DNA of 64,000 bases from an uncultured Tateyamaria sp. (GCF_947488715.1 NZ_CANLAG010000007.1:124001-188000); one strand, 5' to 3'; counted from the first letter of the stretch, positions 1 to 10,462 are shown. Numbers and translations are program-made. Notes: generated by a model from the letters alone, not told the origin.

Positions 1-864
1 CTGGCGCATGCCGCCGAGGGTTTGACGACGTTGTGCCGGGCCTGGGCCATTTCGCGCACCGATGGCGTGACGTTTGGGTTTACCGACCACGACCGGACAC
101 TGGCCTTTGACGGGATTTCATTCTCGGCTGAGACGGGTCTGTCCGCATCTGCGTTGGCGCAAAGCACCGGGTTGAGTGTTGACAATACCGAAGCCTTGGG
201 TGCGCTGACGGATGCGGCCATTCGCGAGGATGAGATCGAGGCCGGTCGATTTGACGGGGCAGAGGTGCGCGCGTGGTTGGTGAACTGGGCGGATCCGGAT
301 GTGCGGTGGCTGCAGTTTCGCGGCACGATTGGTGAGCTGCGCCGTGCAGGCGGAGCGTTTCACGCCGAATTGCGTGGCTTGACCGAAGCGTTGAACCGTC
401 CACTTGGGCGTATTTACCAAAAGCCATGTACCGCCGTTCTGGGTGACGGTCAGTGCCGGTTCGATTTGTCCGAGCCCGGCTACCGCCATGACGGGCCTGC
501 GGATCGGATCACTGATGGGCGGGTGTTTGAGTGGGATATGTTGGCGGGCTTTGAGCCCGGCTGGTTCCAGCGCGGGCGTCTCGATGTGTTGGAAGGCGAT
601 GCCGCCGGGTTGTGGGGTATGGTCAAGCATGACGTCTTTGACGGGACAGTGCGCCGGATCGAGTTGTGGGAACCCATTCGTGGTCCAATTGCATCCGGCG
701 ATCAACTGCGCCTGACAGCGGGGTGTGACAAGCGGTTCGAAACGTGCCGTTTGAAGTTCAACAACCTGCTCAATTTCCAAGGATTTCCTGATCTGCCCAG
801 CGATGATTGGGTGATGGCCTATCCCAAGAGCAGTGGTTCCAATTCCGGGGGGAGCCTGCGGTGA
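1..864 (+). CDS. GTA hub protein, DUF2163/BR0599 family (5' end missing)
   Basis: Tail hub component of a Rhodobacter-type gene transfer agent, corresponding to GTA gene 13. The reading frame is open from base 1, with a typical DUF2163 N-terminal stretch (TTLCRAW...GFTDHDR) already under way, so the true start lies left of the window; the TTG at 22 is not the start. The C-terminal BR0599-like part has two Cys pairs, with codons at 427 and 454 and at 724 and 745. These match the four cysteines reported to bind an Fe-S cluster in the RcGTA hub structure (recalled from the literature). The stop overlaps the next start as GTGA, so translation is coupled to the peptidase gene. Confidence 0.9.
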   Translation: MAHAAEGLTTLCRAWAISRTDGVTFGFTDHDRTLAFDGISFSAETGLSASALAQSTGLSVDNTEALGALTDAAIREDEIEAGRFDGAEVRAWLVNWADPDVRWLQFRGTIGELRRAGGAFHAELRGLTEALNRPLGRIYQKPCTAVLGDGQCRFDLSEPGYRHDGPADRITDGRVFEWDMLAGFEPGWFQRGRLDVLEGDAAGLWGMVKHDVFDGTVRRIELWEPIRGPIASGDQLRLTAGCDKRFETCRLKFNNLLNFQGFPDLPSDDWVMAYPKSSGSNSGGSLR

Positions 865-1310
865 GCACGACATCTGAACAGATCGTACATCATGCGCGCC
901 AGTGGATCGGGACGCCTTACGTCCATCAAATGGCCACGAAGTCGGCGGGTTGTGATTGTCTGGGGTTGGTGCGCGGGATTTGGCGCGACGTGATCGGGAC
1001 CGAACCCGAACGCCCCCCCGCCTATACCATGGACTGGTCCGAGCCGCAGGGCGAGGAGTGGCTGTGGCAGGCCGCTTTGCGCCATTTGCGGGCCAAGCCG
1101 CTTGAAGCCGCACGGCAGGGTGACGTCATCTTGTTCCGTATGCGCGCCGGGTCTGTTGCAAAGCATCTGGGCGTACAGACCGAGATCGGTGGGGCACCTG
1201 CGTTTGTGCATGCCTATAGCGGCCATGGGGTTGTCGAAAGCCCGCTGAGCAGCCCTTGGGCACGACGTATTGTTGCCCGATTTGAATTTCCGAATGAGGA
1301 GGCCGTCTGA
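861..1310 (+). CDS. GTA NlpC/P60 family cell-wall peptidase
   Basis: Peptidoglycan hydrolase of the GTA tail tip (GTA gene 14), expected to cut the recipient cell wall during DNA delivery. The 149-residue product has the NlpC/P60 signature GCDCLGLVRG with the probable nucleophile at Cys33, followed by an HLGV segment that could carry the catalytic His. The GTG start at 861 overlaps the preceding stop by 4 bases; an ATG 54 bases upstream would need a long overlap and has no family support. The stop overlaps the ATG of the next gene (TGATG), typical of this tightly coupled cluster. Confidence 0.92.
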   Translation: MSTTSEQIVHHARQWIGTPYVHQMATKSAGCDCLGLVRGIWRDVIGTEPERPPAYTMDWSEPQGEEWLWQAALRHLRAKPLEAARQGDVILFRMRAGSVAKHLGVQTEIGGAPAFVHAYSGHGVVESPLSSPWARRIVARFEFPNEEAV

Positions 1311-4300
1311 TGGCGACTGTTGTACTTTCTGCTGCTGGTGCGGCTGTTGGCGGGTCTCTGGGAGGCACCTTTGCCGGTCTTTCTTCGGTGGCCATCGGGC
1401 GGGCCGTGGGTGCAACCCTGGGCCGGGTGATTGACCAACGTGTCATGGGGCAGGGGTCGGACATTGTCGAACACGGCAAGGTGGATCGGTTTCGTCTGAC
1501 CAATTCCGGTGAGGGTGCTGCGATTTCGCAGCTCTATGGGCGTATGCGCATGGGTGGGCAGGTCATTTGGGCGTCTGATTTCATTGAAACGGTCAACGTG
1601 ACACCGGGATCTGGCAAAGGGGCGGGGCCATCTACGCCTGCCACGAAGGAATACAGCTATTCGGTCCACTTGGCGCTGGCGGTATGCGAGGGCGAGGTCA
1701 CCCGCATAGGCCGTGTCTGGGCGGACGGCGAAGAAGTGGCTGTGAACGATTTGAACATGCGGTTCTATTCGGGTGCGGAGGACCAACTGCCCGACCCATT
1801 GATCGAGGCGATTGAAGGGGCGGGGCAGGTGCCTGCCTATCGCGGTACGGCCTATGTGGTCTTGGAAAACCTTGCCTTGGGGCCTTTTGGTAACCGTGTG
1901 CCGCAGTTTTCATTCGAGGTCATTCGCCCGGAACAACCCGGCGAGGACGGCGCAGACGAAGAGATGACGCATGCCATTCGCGGTGTTGCGCTGATGCCGG
2001 GGACGGGTGAATACGCGCTGGCCACGACGCCGGTGAACTATCTGGACAGCAATATGGGCCGTTGGAGCGCCAACGTGAACACGCCGGCGGGTCGGTCGGA
2101 CTTTTCAGAGTCTTTGGATGCGCTGACTGAGGAATTGCCCAATTGCGAGGCGACTTCTCTGATCGTGTCCTGGTTTGGCAACGATCTGCGGTGTGGCAGT
2201 TGCGAGTTGAAACCGAAGGTCGAACGCAAAGACATCGATGGCGAAAATATGCCTTGGGGTGTGTCGCATACTGCGCGGCACTGGGTCGAAGAAGTTCCCC
2301 GCGTTGATGATCGCCCGATCTATGGCGGGACACCCGCGGACACGGCCGTTGTGGAAGCGATCCAAGCGCTGAACGCTGCAGGACAGAACGTGATGTTCTA
2401 CCCCTTTATCCTGATGGATCAACTGGACGATAACACGCTGCCCAATCCCTATGATCCAAGCGGCACGCAGCCGCATCTGCCTTGGCGGGGTCGGATCACA
2501 TTGTCCACTGCGCCGGGCGTCGAAGGTTCCCCGGACGGGACGCTGGCGGCGGAAGCGGAAGTGGACGCATTTTTTGGCACGGTCAAAGCAGTGCATTTTG
2601 GCACTGGGCCGACCTTTACCTATTCCGGTCCGCCGGATGAGTGGTCGTTGTCACGGTTCATTGTGCACTATGCTGCCCTGTGTGCCTACGCGGGTGGCGT
2701 GGAGTCATTCTGTATCGGGTCAGAGTTGCGCGGATTGACCCAAATTCGCGGTGCGAACAACAAGTTTGTCGTTGTTCAAAAACTGCGTGCGCTGGCGGCA
2801 GAAGTGCGTGCGTTGCTGGGACCGGATACCAAGATCAGCTATGCGGCAGACTGGACCGAGTACTTTGGCTATCAGCCACAGGACGGTAGCGGCGATCGGT
2901 TTTTTCACCTCGATCCGCTTTGGGCAGATGACAATATCGACTTCATCGGCATCGACAACTACATGCCCCTGTCCGATTGGCGCGAGGGCCGTGCGCATCT
3001 GGATGCGCAGGAGTGGCCGAGCATTTACGATCTGGACTACCTGAAAGCGAATGTTGCAGGCGGAGAGGGGTTTGACTGGTTCTACCATTCGCCCGAGGCA
3101 GATGCGGCCCAGATACGCACGCCAATTGAGGATGGTGCCAACGGCGAGCCATGGGTGTGGCGGTACAAGGACATTCGGAACTGGTGGCAAAACGCGCATC
3201 ACGAGCGCGTAGGTGGCGTGCGTTCTGATCAGCCAACGGCATGGGAGCCGGGTTCCAAGCCGATCTGGTTTACCGAGCTCGGCTGTGCCGCGGTCGATAA
3301 AGGAACCAACCAGCCGAACAAGTTTCTCGATCAGAAGTCGTCTGAAAGCAGCCTGCCGAAATATTCGAACGGTGCGCGCGATGACCTGATCCAGAAGCAA
3401 TATCTTCGGGCTATGCACAGTTACTGGGGTGACGTTTCGAACAACCCGATTTCCCAGGAATACGGAGCGGCCATGGTGGATATGAGCCGTGCATTTGTTT
3501 GGGCCTGGGATGCGCGGCCTTATCCGTTTTTCCCCAATTCACTCAGCACGTGGTCGGATGGTGTGAACTATCCGCGCGGCCATTGGATCAATGGGCGCAC
3601 GTCGGCACGCACGCTTGCGTCGGTCGTTGGTGAAATCTGTGAGCGCGCTGGGCTGACAGACTATGACACCAGCCAGTTGCATGGGCATGTGCGTGGGTAT
3701 CTGGTGGAAGAGGTTTCGGATGCGCGTTCGGCATTGCAACCCTTGATGTTGCGCTATGCGTTTGATGCGATTGAACGGGACGGTGTGCTGCGGTTTGTCA
3801 TGAGAGACGGGCAGGATCCGGTTGTGTTGAATCCCGAAACGCTGGCCTTGAATGCAGATTTGGATGGCACGACGGAACAGTCACGGGAGTCTGATGCTGA
3901 TTTGGCGGGGCGTGTGCGGTTGAGATTTGTGCAAACGGATGGCAATTTTGACGTCTTGTCTGAAGAAGCGATCTTGGCTGACGACGCGACGCATTCGGTG
4001 TCGACCTCGGATTTGCCGATGGCGCTGACACGGCCCGAAGGACGGCAAATTGCTGAGCGTTGGCTGACAGAGGCGCGGGTGTCGCGCGAAACAGTACGTC
4101 TGGCCTTGCCGCCGTCGATGATCGGCGTCGGGGCGGGGGATGTGATCGAATTGTCGCCCGAGCAATCAGAGGGTGCATCGCGCTACCGCGTGGACCGGGT
4201 AGAACAGGGCGAAATGCAGCTGCTTGAAGCGGTGCGGATTGAACCGGAGGTCTATACTCCTTCGGAGCTGGCGGATGACTTGGCGGCCGTCCGGGAGTTC

Positions 4301-5245
4301 GTGCCACCTGTTCCACTGACGACAACCTTTCTGGATTTGCCGTTGCTTTCCGGATCCGAAGTTGAACATGCGCCTTATATTGCGGTTACTGGCTCGCCTT
4401 GGCCGGGCAGCGTTGCAGTTTACCAGTCGGCAACAGACACTGACTTTGTCTTGAATACACTAGTGGCAGCTCGGTCAGGCATAGGTTTTACGCGCAACGC
4501 TCTTGGGCCTGCTCCATCGGGCATCGTGGATCATGGTGAAGCGTTGGAAGTTGGGTTTGCAAACGGAACGCCGTCCTCGATTTCCGATGCGGCACTGTTG
4601 AATGGTGGGAATTTGATCGCCATTGGCGACGGGACACCGAATAATTGGGAACTGTTGCAGTTTCGGGACGCCACGCTGATCGCGCCCGGTCGTTATCTGC
4701 TGAGCCATCGTCTGCGTGGACAGTTTGGATCCGAACGCACAGACGGAGAGGCTTGGCCTGTTGGGTCCTGGTGTGTTTTGTTCAACGGCATACCAAAACA
4801 GATTGAACTGGCACCGAACCTGAGGCGCATTGCGCAGACCTATCGTGTCGGACCAGCACAACGAAGTGTGGACGATCCTTCCTATTCCGAGGCGGTTCAT
4901 GCATTTGATGGCAATGGTTTGCGTCCCTACAGACCCAGCCACTTTAATGCGACGCGTGTGGGTATGGATTTCCACTTCACGTGGATCCGCCGCACACGTG
5001 TGGACGGAGACGATTGGGAACTGCCCGAAGTGCCGATCGGTGAAGAAAGCGAAGTGTACACGTTGCGGGTGATGCGCAGCGGCGAAGTGGTGCGCGAGCT
5101 TGCTTTGTCTTCACCCTCTTGGACATATCCGTCGTCCTTGCAAATCGCGGACGGTTTGGTCGGTTCTATGTTCAATGTGCAGGTTGCGCAAAATTCGGCC
5201 CGGTTCGGGGCTGGGCCATTTGCTGACCTTACGTTGGTCGCGTGA
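1310..5245 (+). CDS. GTA tail-fibre/host-specificity megatron protein (TIM-barrel)
   Basis: Largest and last GTA structural protein (GTA gene 15), 1311 residues, part of the baseplate/tail-fibre assembly that contacts the recipient. It starts with a Gly/Ala-rich hydrophobic segment (about residues 5-45). The middle (about 400-750) contains a glycoside-hydrolase-like TIM barrel with motifs such as DWTEYFGYQP, IDFIGIDNYMPL and WFTELG. The C-terminal half resembles phage tail/baseplate modules. The ATG overlaps the previous stop by one base. Length and motif order agree with the Rhodobacterales family, with no frameshift. No further GTA gene follows. Confidence 0.92.
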   Translation: MATVVLSAAGAAVGGSLGGTFAGLSSVAIGRAVGATLGRVIDQRVMGQGSDIVEHGKVDRFRLTNSGEGAAISQLYGRMRMGGQVIWASDFIETVNVTPGSGKGAGPSTPATKEYSYSVHLALAVCEGEVTRIGRVWADGEEVAVNDLNMRFYSGAEDQLPDPLIEAIEGAGQVPAYRGTAYVVLENLALGPFGNRVPQFSFEVIRPEQPGEDGADEEMTHAIRGVALMPGTGEYALATTPVNYLDSNMGRWSANVNTPAGRSDFSESLDALTEELPNCEATSLIVSWFGNDLRCGSCELKPKVERKDIDGENMPWGVSHTARHWVEEVPRVDDRPIYGGTPADTAVVEAIQALNAAGQNVMFYPFILMDQLDDNTLPNPYDPSGTQPHLPWRGRITLSTAPGVEGSPDGTLAAEAEVDAFFGTVKAVHFGTGPTFTYSGPPDEWSLSRFIVHYAALCAYAGGVESFCIGSELRGLTQIRGANNKFVVVQKLRALAAEVRALLGPDTKISYAADWTEYFGYQPQDGSGDRFFHLDPLWADDNIDFIGIDNYMPLSDWREGRAHLDAQEWPSIYDLDYLKANVAGGEGFDWFYHSPEADAAQIRTPIEDGANGEPWVWRYKDIRNWWQNAHHERVGGVRSDQPTAWEPGSKPIWFTELGCAAVDKGTNQPNKFLDQKSSESSLPKYSNGARDDLIQKQYLRAMHSYWGDVSNNPISQEYGAAMVDMSRAFVWAWDARPYPFFPNSLSTWSDGVNYPRGHWINGRTSARTLASVVGEICERAGLTDYDTSQLHGHVRGYLVEEVSDARSALQPLMLRYAFDAIERDGVLRFVMRDGQDPVVLNPETLALNADLDGTTEQSRESDADLAGRVRLRFVQTDGNFDVLSEEAILADDATHSVSTSDLPMALTRPEGRQIAERWLTEARVSRETVRLALPPSMIGVGAGDVIELSPEQSEGASRYRVDRVEQGEMQLLEAVRIEPEVYTPSELADDLAAVREFVPPVPLTTTFLDLPLLSGSEVEHAPYIAVTGSPWPGSVAVYQSATDTDFVLNTLVAARSGIGFTRNALGPAPSGIVDHGEALEVGFANGTPSSISDAALLNGGNLIAIGDGTPNNWELLQFRDATLIAPGRYLLSHRLRGQFGSERTDGEAWPVGSWCVLFNGIPKQIELAPNLRRIAQTYRVGPAQRSVDDPSYSEAVHAFDGNGLRPYRPSHFNATRVGMDFHFTWIRRTRVDGDDWELPEVPIGEESEVYTLRVMRSGEVVRELALSSPSWTYPSSLQIADGLVGSMFNVQVAQNSARFGAGPFADLTLVA

Positions 5246-5367
5246 CATGAGAAACGGGGCGAAGCGTGATCAAGACGAATGATCGCGTTTCGAGATTGGA
5301 TACATCACGGGTTTGCGTTTGGAGATTAGCGCCTATGTAGAGTATGGAAGGCGCGAGAGGATGAACC

Positions 5368-6177
5368 ATGGCAAACCTAGGCACAAACATCTCTGCAATT
5401 GACCCGGTTTGGGATCAGATCACCGAGGAAGCGCGACAAGCTGTGACAGATGAGCCGCTGATTGGTGGTTTTGTTCACGCGTGTATTCTGCACCACAAGT
5501 CGATCGAAAAGGCGCTGTCCTACCGTATCGCTGCAAAGTTGGCATCGAATGAAATGTCGATGGTGGTCGTACGTGAGATTGTGGAAGAGGCGTACCAGAA
5601 GTCTCCTGACTTGGTGGCTGCGTCACGTGCGGATTTGGTTGCCGTTTATGAGCGCGATCCGGCGTGCCACCGCCTCGTTCAGCCGATCCTTTACTTCAAA
5701 GGATATCAGGCCGTTCAAGCGTACCGGGTTGGACACTTCCTATGGACCGAAGGTCACTATGATCTGGCGTACTTCTTTCAGATGCGCGTGTCTGAAATTT
5801 TTGGTGTCGATATTCATCCGGCGGCACGCATTGGCCGTGGGATCATGATCGACCACGCCCATTCGATTGTGATTGGCGAGACTGCAGTCGTTGGTGACAA
5901 CGTTTCGATGCTGCATTCGGTAACGCTTGGCGGTACGGGCAAAGAAGAGGAAGATCGGCATCCCAAGATTGGGAACGGCGTTTTGATTGGGGCAGGTGCC
6001 AAAGTGCTCGGCAACATTCGAATTGGGAATTGCAGTCGGATTGCTGCGGGATCTGTCGTTTTGGAAGAGGTCCCTGAGTGCAAGACGGTTGCGGGCATTC
6101 CAGCGCGCATCGTTGGCGAAGCAGGTTGTGATCAACCTTCGGTTTCGATGAACCATATGCTTGGCAAAGATCACTGA
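5368..6177 (+). CDS. cysE: Serine O-acetyltransferase
   Basis: Transfers acetyl from acetyl-CoA to L-serine to give O-acetylserine, the carbon skeleton for cysteine. The 269-residue protein has the N-terminal helical SATase domain (about 10-115) and a left-handed beta-helix of hexapeptide repeats (about 150-245). The active-site segment DHAHSIVIGETA and the downstream MLHSVTLGGTG are intact. It lies 122 bases after the GTA cluster and ends at a strong bidirectional terminator. Its product feeds the same pathway as the cysG-cysH operon at the right end of the window. Confidence 0.96.
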   Translation: MANLGTNISAIDPVWDQITEEARQAVTDEPLIGGFVHACILHHKSIEKALSYRIAAKLASNEMSMVVVREIVEEAYQKSPDLVAASRADLVAVYERDPACHRLVQPILYFKGYQAVQAYRVGHFLWTEGHYDLAYFFQMRVSEIFGVDIHPAARIGRGIMIDHAHSIVIGETAVVGDNVSMLHSVTLGGTGKEEEDRHPKIGNGVLIGAGAKVLGNIRIGNCSRIAAGSVVLEEVPECKTVAGIPARIVGEAGCDQPSVSMNHMLGKDH

Positions 6178-6202
6178 CCACGCTAGGTCGGCAAATAGAA
6201 AA

Positions 6203-6239
6203 GGGGGCAGCGGTAGACCTACCGCAGCCCCCTTTTTTT
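6203..6239. terminator. Bidirectional rho-independent terminator cysE/pdhC
   Basis: GGGGGC plus GCGGTAG pair with CTACCGC plus GCCCCC around one A-A mismatch. Seven T follow on the plus strand, and a shorter T-run (TTTTC) follows on the minus strand. It sits between convergent cysE and pdhC. Confidence 0.9.
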
Positions 6240-6250
6240 GTGTTTGGCAG

Positions 6251-7534
6251 TTACGCCAGCATCGACAGCGGATTTTCAAGGTTGTCGACAATCGCCTGCA
6301 ACAGCTGTGCGCCCAACGCGCCGTCAATGACGCGGTGATCAACGGACAGCGTGACCGACATCACTGTGGCAATGCCAAGTTCGCCATCTTTGCCAACGAC
6401 CGGTTTTTTGACACCTGCGCCGACCGCGAGGATCGCGCCGTGCGGTGGGTTGATCACAGCATCGAAGTTGTCGATGCCGAACATCCCCAGGTTTGAAATT
6501 GCAAAGCTGCCGCCTTGATACTCATGTGGCGCCAGTTTGCGATCGCGTGCCCGGCCTGCCAAGTCCTTCATCTCCGCGGACAAGGCGGAAAGTGACTTGT
6601 GATGCGCATCTTGCAACACGGGTGTAAACAGACCGCCTTCGATCGCGACGGCGACTGCGACGTCCGAGGGGGTCAGTTTCAGTACTTTGTCACCTGCCCA
6701 AACTGCATTGGCGTCGGGCACCTGCTGCAATGCGATCGCGCAGGCCTTGATGATAAAGTCGTTGACCGACAGTTTCACACCACGTTCAGCCAATTGGCCG
6801 TTTAACGTGCCGCGGAACTCCAGCAAGGCATCCAGGCGAATGTCACGCCGCAGGTAGAAGTGGGGTACAGTTTGTTTGGCTTCTGTCAGGCGCGCGGCAA
6901 TTGTCTTGCGCATACCGTCCAGCTTGACCTCTTTGTAGTCGCGCCCATCGTACATTTTGGTGACTGCGTCGCCAGATGGTCCCGATGCTGGCGCCGCAGG
7001 TGCTGCGGTTGCAGCAGCAGGTGCTTCAGCTTTCGCTGGCGCAGCTGTCGCGTTCTCAACGTCCGATTTGACGATGCGGCCATGCGGACCAGAGCCTTTG
7101 ATCGCGGATAGGTCCAAACCTTTTTGCGCAGCAATGCGGCGCGCAAGCGGTGAGGCGAACACGCGGGCTCCGTCCTTGGTCTTGGGCGTAGGGGCCGCTG
7201 CAAACTGCGGTGTTGGATCGGGTTCTTTCGCCGCCTCTTGGGCGGGTTCCCGAGTTGGCGTGCTGGCTTCGCCGATGCTGTCGGCGCTTTCGCCATCTTC
7301 CAGCAAAACAGCGATTGGGGTGTTTACCTTGACCCCTTCGGACCCTTCAGCGATCAGGATTTTCCCCACAACGCCTTCATCCACGGCCTCGAACTCCATC
7401 GTGGCCTTGTCGGTTTCGATTTCGGCCAAAAGATCACCGGAAGACACCGTGTCTCCCTCTTTGACCAGCCACTTCGCGAGCGTGCCTTCTTCCATTGTTG
7501 GAGACAGCGCGGGCATGAGAATTTCTATCGGCAT
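6251..7534 (-). CDS. pdhC: Pyruvate dehydrogenase E2, dihydrolipoamide acetyltransferase
   Basis: Core of the pyruvate dehydrogenase complex; transfers acetyl from lipoamide to CoA. In the 427-residue protein I see a single lipoyl domain (1-80, lipoyl-Lys43 in TDKAT), an Ala/Pro-rich linker, a peripheral subunit-binding domain (about 126-165, SPLARRIA...GPHGRIVK), a second Ala/Pro linker, and the catalytic domain ending in DHRVIDGA with His400 and Asp404. It is the last gene of pdhA-pdhB-pdhC; the gap to pdhB is 12 bases. The E3 gene is not here but at 24896. Confidence 0.97.
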   Translation of the reverse strand: MPIEILMPALSPTMEEGTLAKWLVKEGDTVSSGDLLAEIETDKATMEFEAVDEGVVGKILIAEGSEGVKVNTPIAVLLEDGESADSIGEASTPTREPAQEAAKEPDPTPQFAAAPTPKTKDGARVFASPLARRIAAQKGLDLSAIKGSGPHGRIVKSDVENATAAPAKAEAPAAATAAPAAPASGPSGDAVTKMYDGRDYKEVKLDGMRKTIAARLTEAKQTVPHFYLRRDIRLDALLEFRGTLNGQLAERGVKLSVNDFIIKACAIALQQVPDANAVWAGDKVLKLTPSDVAVAVAIEGGLFTPVLQDAHHKSLSALSAEMKDLAGRARDRKLAPHEYQGGSFAISNLGMFGIDNFDAVINPPHGAILAVGAGVKKPVVGKDGELGIATVMSVTLSVDHRVIDGALGAQLLQAIVDNLENPLSMLA

Positions 7535-7546
7535 GTCTGCGGCTCC

Positions 7547-8917
7547 TTAGCGGTAAGTGACTTGTTTCACGGCTTCGATCACTTCGTCTGTCGTGATCAG
7601 CGCGTGTTTTTCGAGGTTTGCGGCATAGGGCATCGGAACGTCCTTGCCAGTACAGTTGATGACCGGCGCGTCGAGGTAATCGAACGCCTGCTGCATGAGA
7701 ACGGAACTGATGTAGCTGCCGACAGACCCTTGCGGCCATCCCTCTTCGACAGTCACACAGCGATTGGTTTTCATCACAGAGTTGATGATCGTTGCCGTAT
7801 CCATTGGACGTATCGTGCGGAGGTCGATGACCTCGGCGCTGATACCGTCTTCGGCCAGCTTTTCTGCTGCTTCCAAGGCGTATTGCATGCCAATACCAAA
7901 CGACACCAACGTGACATCTGTGCCTTCGCGCCAGATGCGGGCCTTGCCGAACGGAATGGTGAAATCGTCCATGTCCGGCACATCAAAACTACGTCCGTAG
8001 AGGATTTCGTTTTCCAGGAAGCACACAGGGTTGTTGTCGCGGATCGCGGTCTTCATCAGACCTTTTGCGTCGGCGGCAGAGTAGGGCATCACCACCTTCA
8101 GGCCGGGCACTTGCATGTACCATGCTGCATAGTCCTGCGAGTGCTGGGCGCCCACGCGCGCGGCAGCGCCGTTGGGTCCACGGAACACCATGGGTGCACC
8201 CATCTGACCGCCGGACATATACAGCGTTTTGGCCGCAGAGTTGATGATCTGGTCAATCGCCTGCATGGCAAAATTCCACGTCATAAACTCGACGATGGGG
8301 CGCAGACCGCCAAAGGCTGCGCCGACGCCGATCCCTGCGAACCCGTGTTCCGTGATCGGGGTGTCGATCACCCGCTTGGCGCCAAACTCATCGAGAAGAC
8401 CTTGGGACACTTTGTAAGCCCCCTGATATTCCGCAACTTCTTCGCCCATCAGGAATACGTTTTCATCCGCGCGCATCTCTTCGGCCATCGCGTCGCGCAG
8501 GGCCTCGCGGACAGTTTGCGATTTCATCGCGGTGCCTTCGGGATAGTCGGGGCTGGTGTCGGACACGGGCGCCTCGGGTGCCGCGCTGGTGGCCGCTGGG
8601 GCAGCAGGCGCGGCGGCGGCCGGCGCGGCTTCGGCGGCAGGGGCAGCACTTGCCGCTATGTCGCTGGCGTCTTCGCCTTCTTCGAGCAAAACGGCGATTG
8701 GCGTGTTCACTTTGACACCCTCTGTCCCCGCGGGGACAAGGATCTTGCCGATGGTGCCTTCGTCGACGGCCTCAAACTCCATCGTGGCCTTGTCTGTCTC
8801 GATCTCGGCCATGATGTCGCCTGACGACACGGTGTCGCCTTCGTTAACAAGCCATTTCGCCAGCGTACCCTCTTCCATGGTGGGCGAGAGGGCGGGCATG
8901 AGTATTTCGGTTGCCAT
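7547..8917 (-). CDS. pdhB: Pyruvate dehydrogenase E1 beta with N-terminal lipoyl domain
   Basis: Beta subunit of the thiamine-diphosphate E1 component. Unlike most E1-beta proteins it begins with a complete lipoyl domain (1-80, lipoyl-Lys43) and an Ala/Pro linker before the transketolase-type body (about 130-456), an arrangement known from alphaproteobacteria. The start at 8917 ([10 protein letters not shown]) follows a GGGAGAG ribosome site; the frame is open 20 codons further upstream, but that stretch overlaps pdhA and is not family-like. It is 14 bases from the pdhA stop. Its lipoyl domain is nearly identical to that of PdhC. Confidence 0.96.
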   Translation of the reverse strand: MATEILMPALSPTMEEGTLAKWLVNEGDTVSSGDIMAEIETDKATMEFEAVDEGTIGKILVPAGTEGVKVNTPIAVLLEEGEDASDIAASAAPAAEAAPAAAAPAAPAATSAAPEAPVSDTSPDYPEGTAMKSQTVREALRDAMAEEMRADENVFLMGEEVAEYQGAYKVSQGLLDEFGAKRVIDTPITEHGFAGIGVGAAFGGLRPIVEFMTWNFAMQAIDQIINSAAKTLYMSGGQMGAPMVFRGPNGAAARVGAQHSQDYAAWYMQVPGLKVVMPYSAADAKGLMKTAIRDNNPVCFLENEILYGRSFDVPDMDDFTIPFGKARIWREGTDVTLVSFGIGMQYALEAAEKLAEDGISAEVIDLRTIRPMDTATIINSVMKTNRCVTVEEGWPQGSVGSYISSVLMQQAFDYLDAPVINCTGKDVPMPYAANLEKHALITTDEVIEAVKQVTYR

Positions 8918-8931
8918 TGTCTGTCTCTCCC

Positions 8932-9945
8932 TTACGCGTTCTGCGGTGCCGCATCGTCGGCGTAGATGTCTGTCCAAAGCTCGTCGAGCGCCGGTTCCGG
9001 GCTCTCTTTTGCGAACTCAGCCGAGGCGTTTACGATCTGCTTGATCTCTTTGTCGATGGCCTTCAGGTCATCCTCGCTGGCGTGCTTGCCGGTCAGCAGC
9101 ATCGAACGCACTGCCTCGATGGGGTCACGCTCGTCGCGCATCTTTTGCACTTCTTCGCGGGTCCGATATTTGGCCGGGTCAGACATCGAGTGACCGCGGT
9201 AGCGGTATGTCTTGATCTCGAGAATGTATGGCCCTTTGCCTGCGCGGCAGTGGGCGACGGCCTTTTGACCAGCGGCCTTGACCGCGAGCACATCCATACC
9301 GTCCACTTCCTCGCCGGGGATGCCGTAAGCGGCACCGCGTTCCCAATAGCTGGGCGACTTGGTCGACCGTTTGGTGGACGTGCCCATGGCGTATTGGTTG
9401 TTCTCGATCACGAAAATGACGGGCAGGTCCCACAGCTCGGCCATGTTGTAGGCCTCATAGACCTGACCTTGGTTGGCGGCGCCGTCACCGAAGTAGGTAA
9501 AGGTGACGCGGCCATTGTCCTTGTACTTGTCGGCAAACGCCAGACCCGCACCCAGCGGCACCTGTGCCGCCACAATCCCGTGGCCGCCGTAGAAATGCTT
9601 CTCTTTCGAGAACATGTGCATTGAGCCGCCTTTGCCTTTGGAATATCCGCCCTCGCGGCCCGTCAGCTCGGCCATCACACCGTTGGGGTCCATGCCGCAG
9701 GCCAGCATGTGACCGTGGTCGCGGTAGGACGTGACGCGCTTGTCACCCTCTTCGGCGGCGGCTTCGAGACCGACGACAACCGCCTCTTGCCCGATGTAGA
9801 GGTGGCAGAACCCCCCGATCAAACCCATACCATAGAGTTGGCCCGCTTTCTCTTCGAAGCGGCGGATCAGGAGCATGTCGCGGTAGTAGCCTTTCAGCTC
9901 CTCCGCGGACACGTTTGATTTGGTTGTGGCTTTGCGCGCGGCCAT
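8932..9945 (-). CDS. pdhA: Pyruvate dehydrogenase E1 alpha
   Basis: Decarboxylates pyruvate with thiamine diphosphate. The 337-residue protein has the TPP-binding motif FGDGAANQG followed by [12 protein letters not shown], and the phosphorylation-loop-like segment [15 protein letters not shown]. It is the first gene of the pdhABC operon. A perfect palindrome 26-45 bases upstream of the start is the most likely regulatory element. Confidence 0.97.
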   Translation of the reverse strand: MAARKATTKSNVSAEELKGYYRDMLLIRRFEEKAGQLYGMGLIGGFCHLYIGQEAVVVGLEAAAEEGDKRVTSYRDHGHMLACGMDPNGVMAELTGREGGYSKGKGGSMHMFSKEKHFYGGHGIVAAQVPLGAGLAFADKYKDNGRVTFTYFGDGAANQGQVYEAYNMAELWDLPVIFVIENNQYAMGTSTKRSTKSPSYWERGAAYGIPGEEVDGMDVLAVKAAGQKAVAHCRAGKGPYILEIKTYRYRGHSMSDPAKYRTREEVQKMRDERDPIEAVRSMLLTGKHASEDDLKAIDKEIKQIVNASAEFAKESPEPALDELWTDIYADDAAPQNA

Positions 9946-9970
9946 GGGGGCAGTCCTCCTCCGGGCAGGA

Positions 9971-9990
9971 ATAGTTTAGCGTTAAACTAT
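9971..9990. promoter_or_regulatory. Palindromic operator upstream of pdhABC
   Basis: Sequence ATAGTTTAGCGTTAAACTAT: arms ATAGTTTA/TAAACTAT are perfectly inverted around GCGT. A near-identical element precedes lpdA at 24844, so the two halves of the pyruvate dehydrogenase complex probably share a regulator. The central CG and GTTTA arms look like a LacI-family site. Confidence 0.75.
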
Positions 9991-10074
9991 TCTCTACAGG
10001 ATTCGGACCCGTCACGCGAGTGTCAATGTGCCGCAACGGCAGCCTAACCATAGAGCATGGAAAAATATGAGTTT

Positions 10075-10374
10075 TTAGCGAATGACGATTTCGTCGCTGC
10101 GCAGAACGCCCAACATGCGTCGCGCCTGTTCGTCCAGCAGGTCCAGATCGAGGTAGTCGTCAGACAAGCGGCGCGTCAGGTTTTCCATCTCGTCGACTTC
10201 GGCCTGCACGGCGGCCAGTTGTTGGGCGAGGTCCTGCGCTTCGGCATCAATTTCGGCACGGCGGAACAGGCCGTAATCCCCCTGCACAGCGGCAAAGGTG
10301 AAATAGATCGCCAACGCAAAGGCGATTGCGAAAAAGATAAATGTCCCCAGTGCGGGGCGCGCGGTGCGGGTCAT
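10075..10374 (-). CDS. FtsB/DivIC-type septum formation initiator
   Basis: Small bitopic division protein, 99 residues: cytoplasmic N-terminus, one membrane helix (about 10-28) and a periplasmic coiled coil (about 35-70), matching the FtsB/DivIC family that bridges FtsQ/FtsL and septal wall synthesis. I chose the ATG at 10374 (MTRTARPALG); the frame extends upstream, but that part lacks family character. It lies upstream of pdhA on the same strand, separated by the pdh operator. Confidence 0.85.
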   Translation of the reverse strand: MTRTARPALGTFIFFAIAFALAIYFTFAAVQGDYGLFRRAEIDAEAQDLAQQLAAVQAEVDEMENLTRRLSDDYLDLDLLDEQARRMLGVLRSDEIVIR

Positions 10375-10462
10375 GTGCTTTGCCTCTGGTCCGCCTCTTT
10401 GTGCGGTTTGGAGCAGTATGGCACAGGTGATTCGCCTTGGGAATCCCCCTTGATTCAATGCC

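Noticed and set aside
22-24. TTG as start of the first gene
   Set aside because: The frame is open and family-like before it; the gene is cut by the window edge.
7238-8824. Plus-strand frame of more than 500 codons opposite pdhB/pdhC
   Set aside because: The minus strand encodes well-known enzymes; the frame is a result of high G+C and codon bias.
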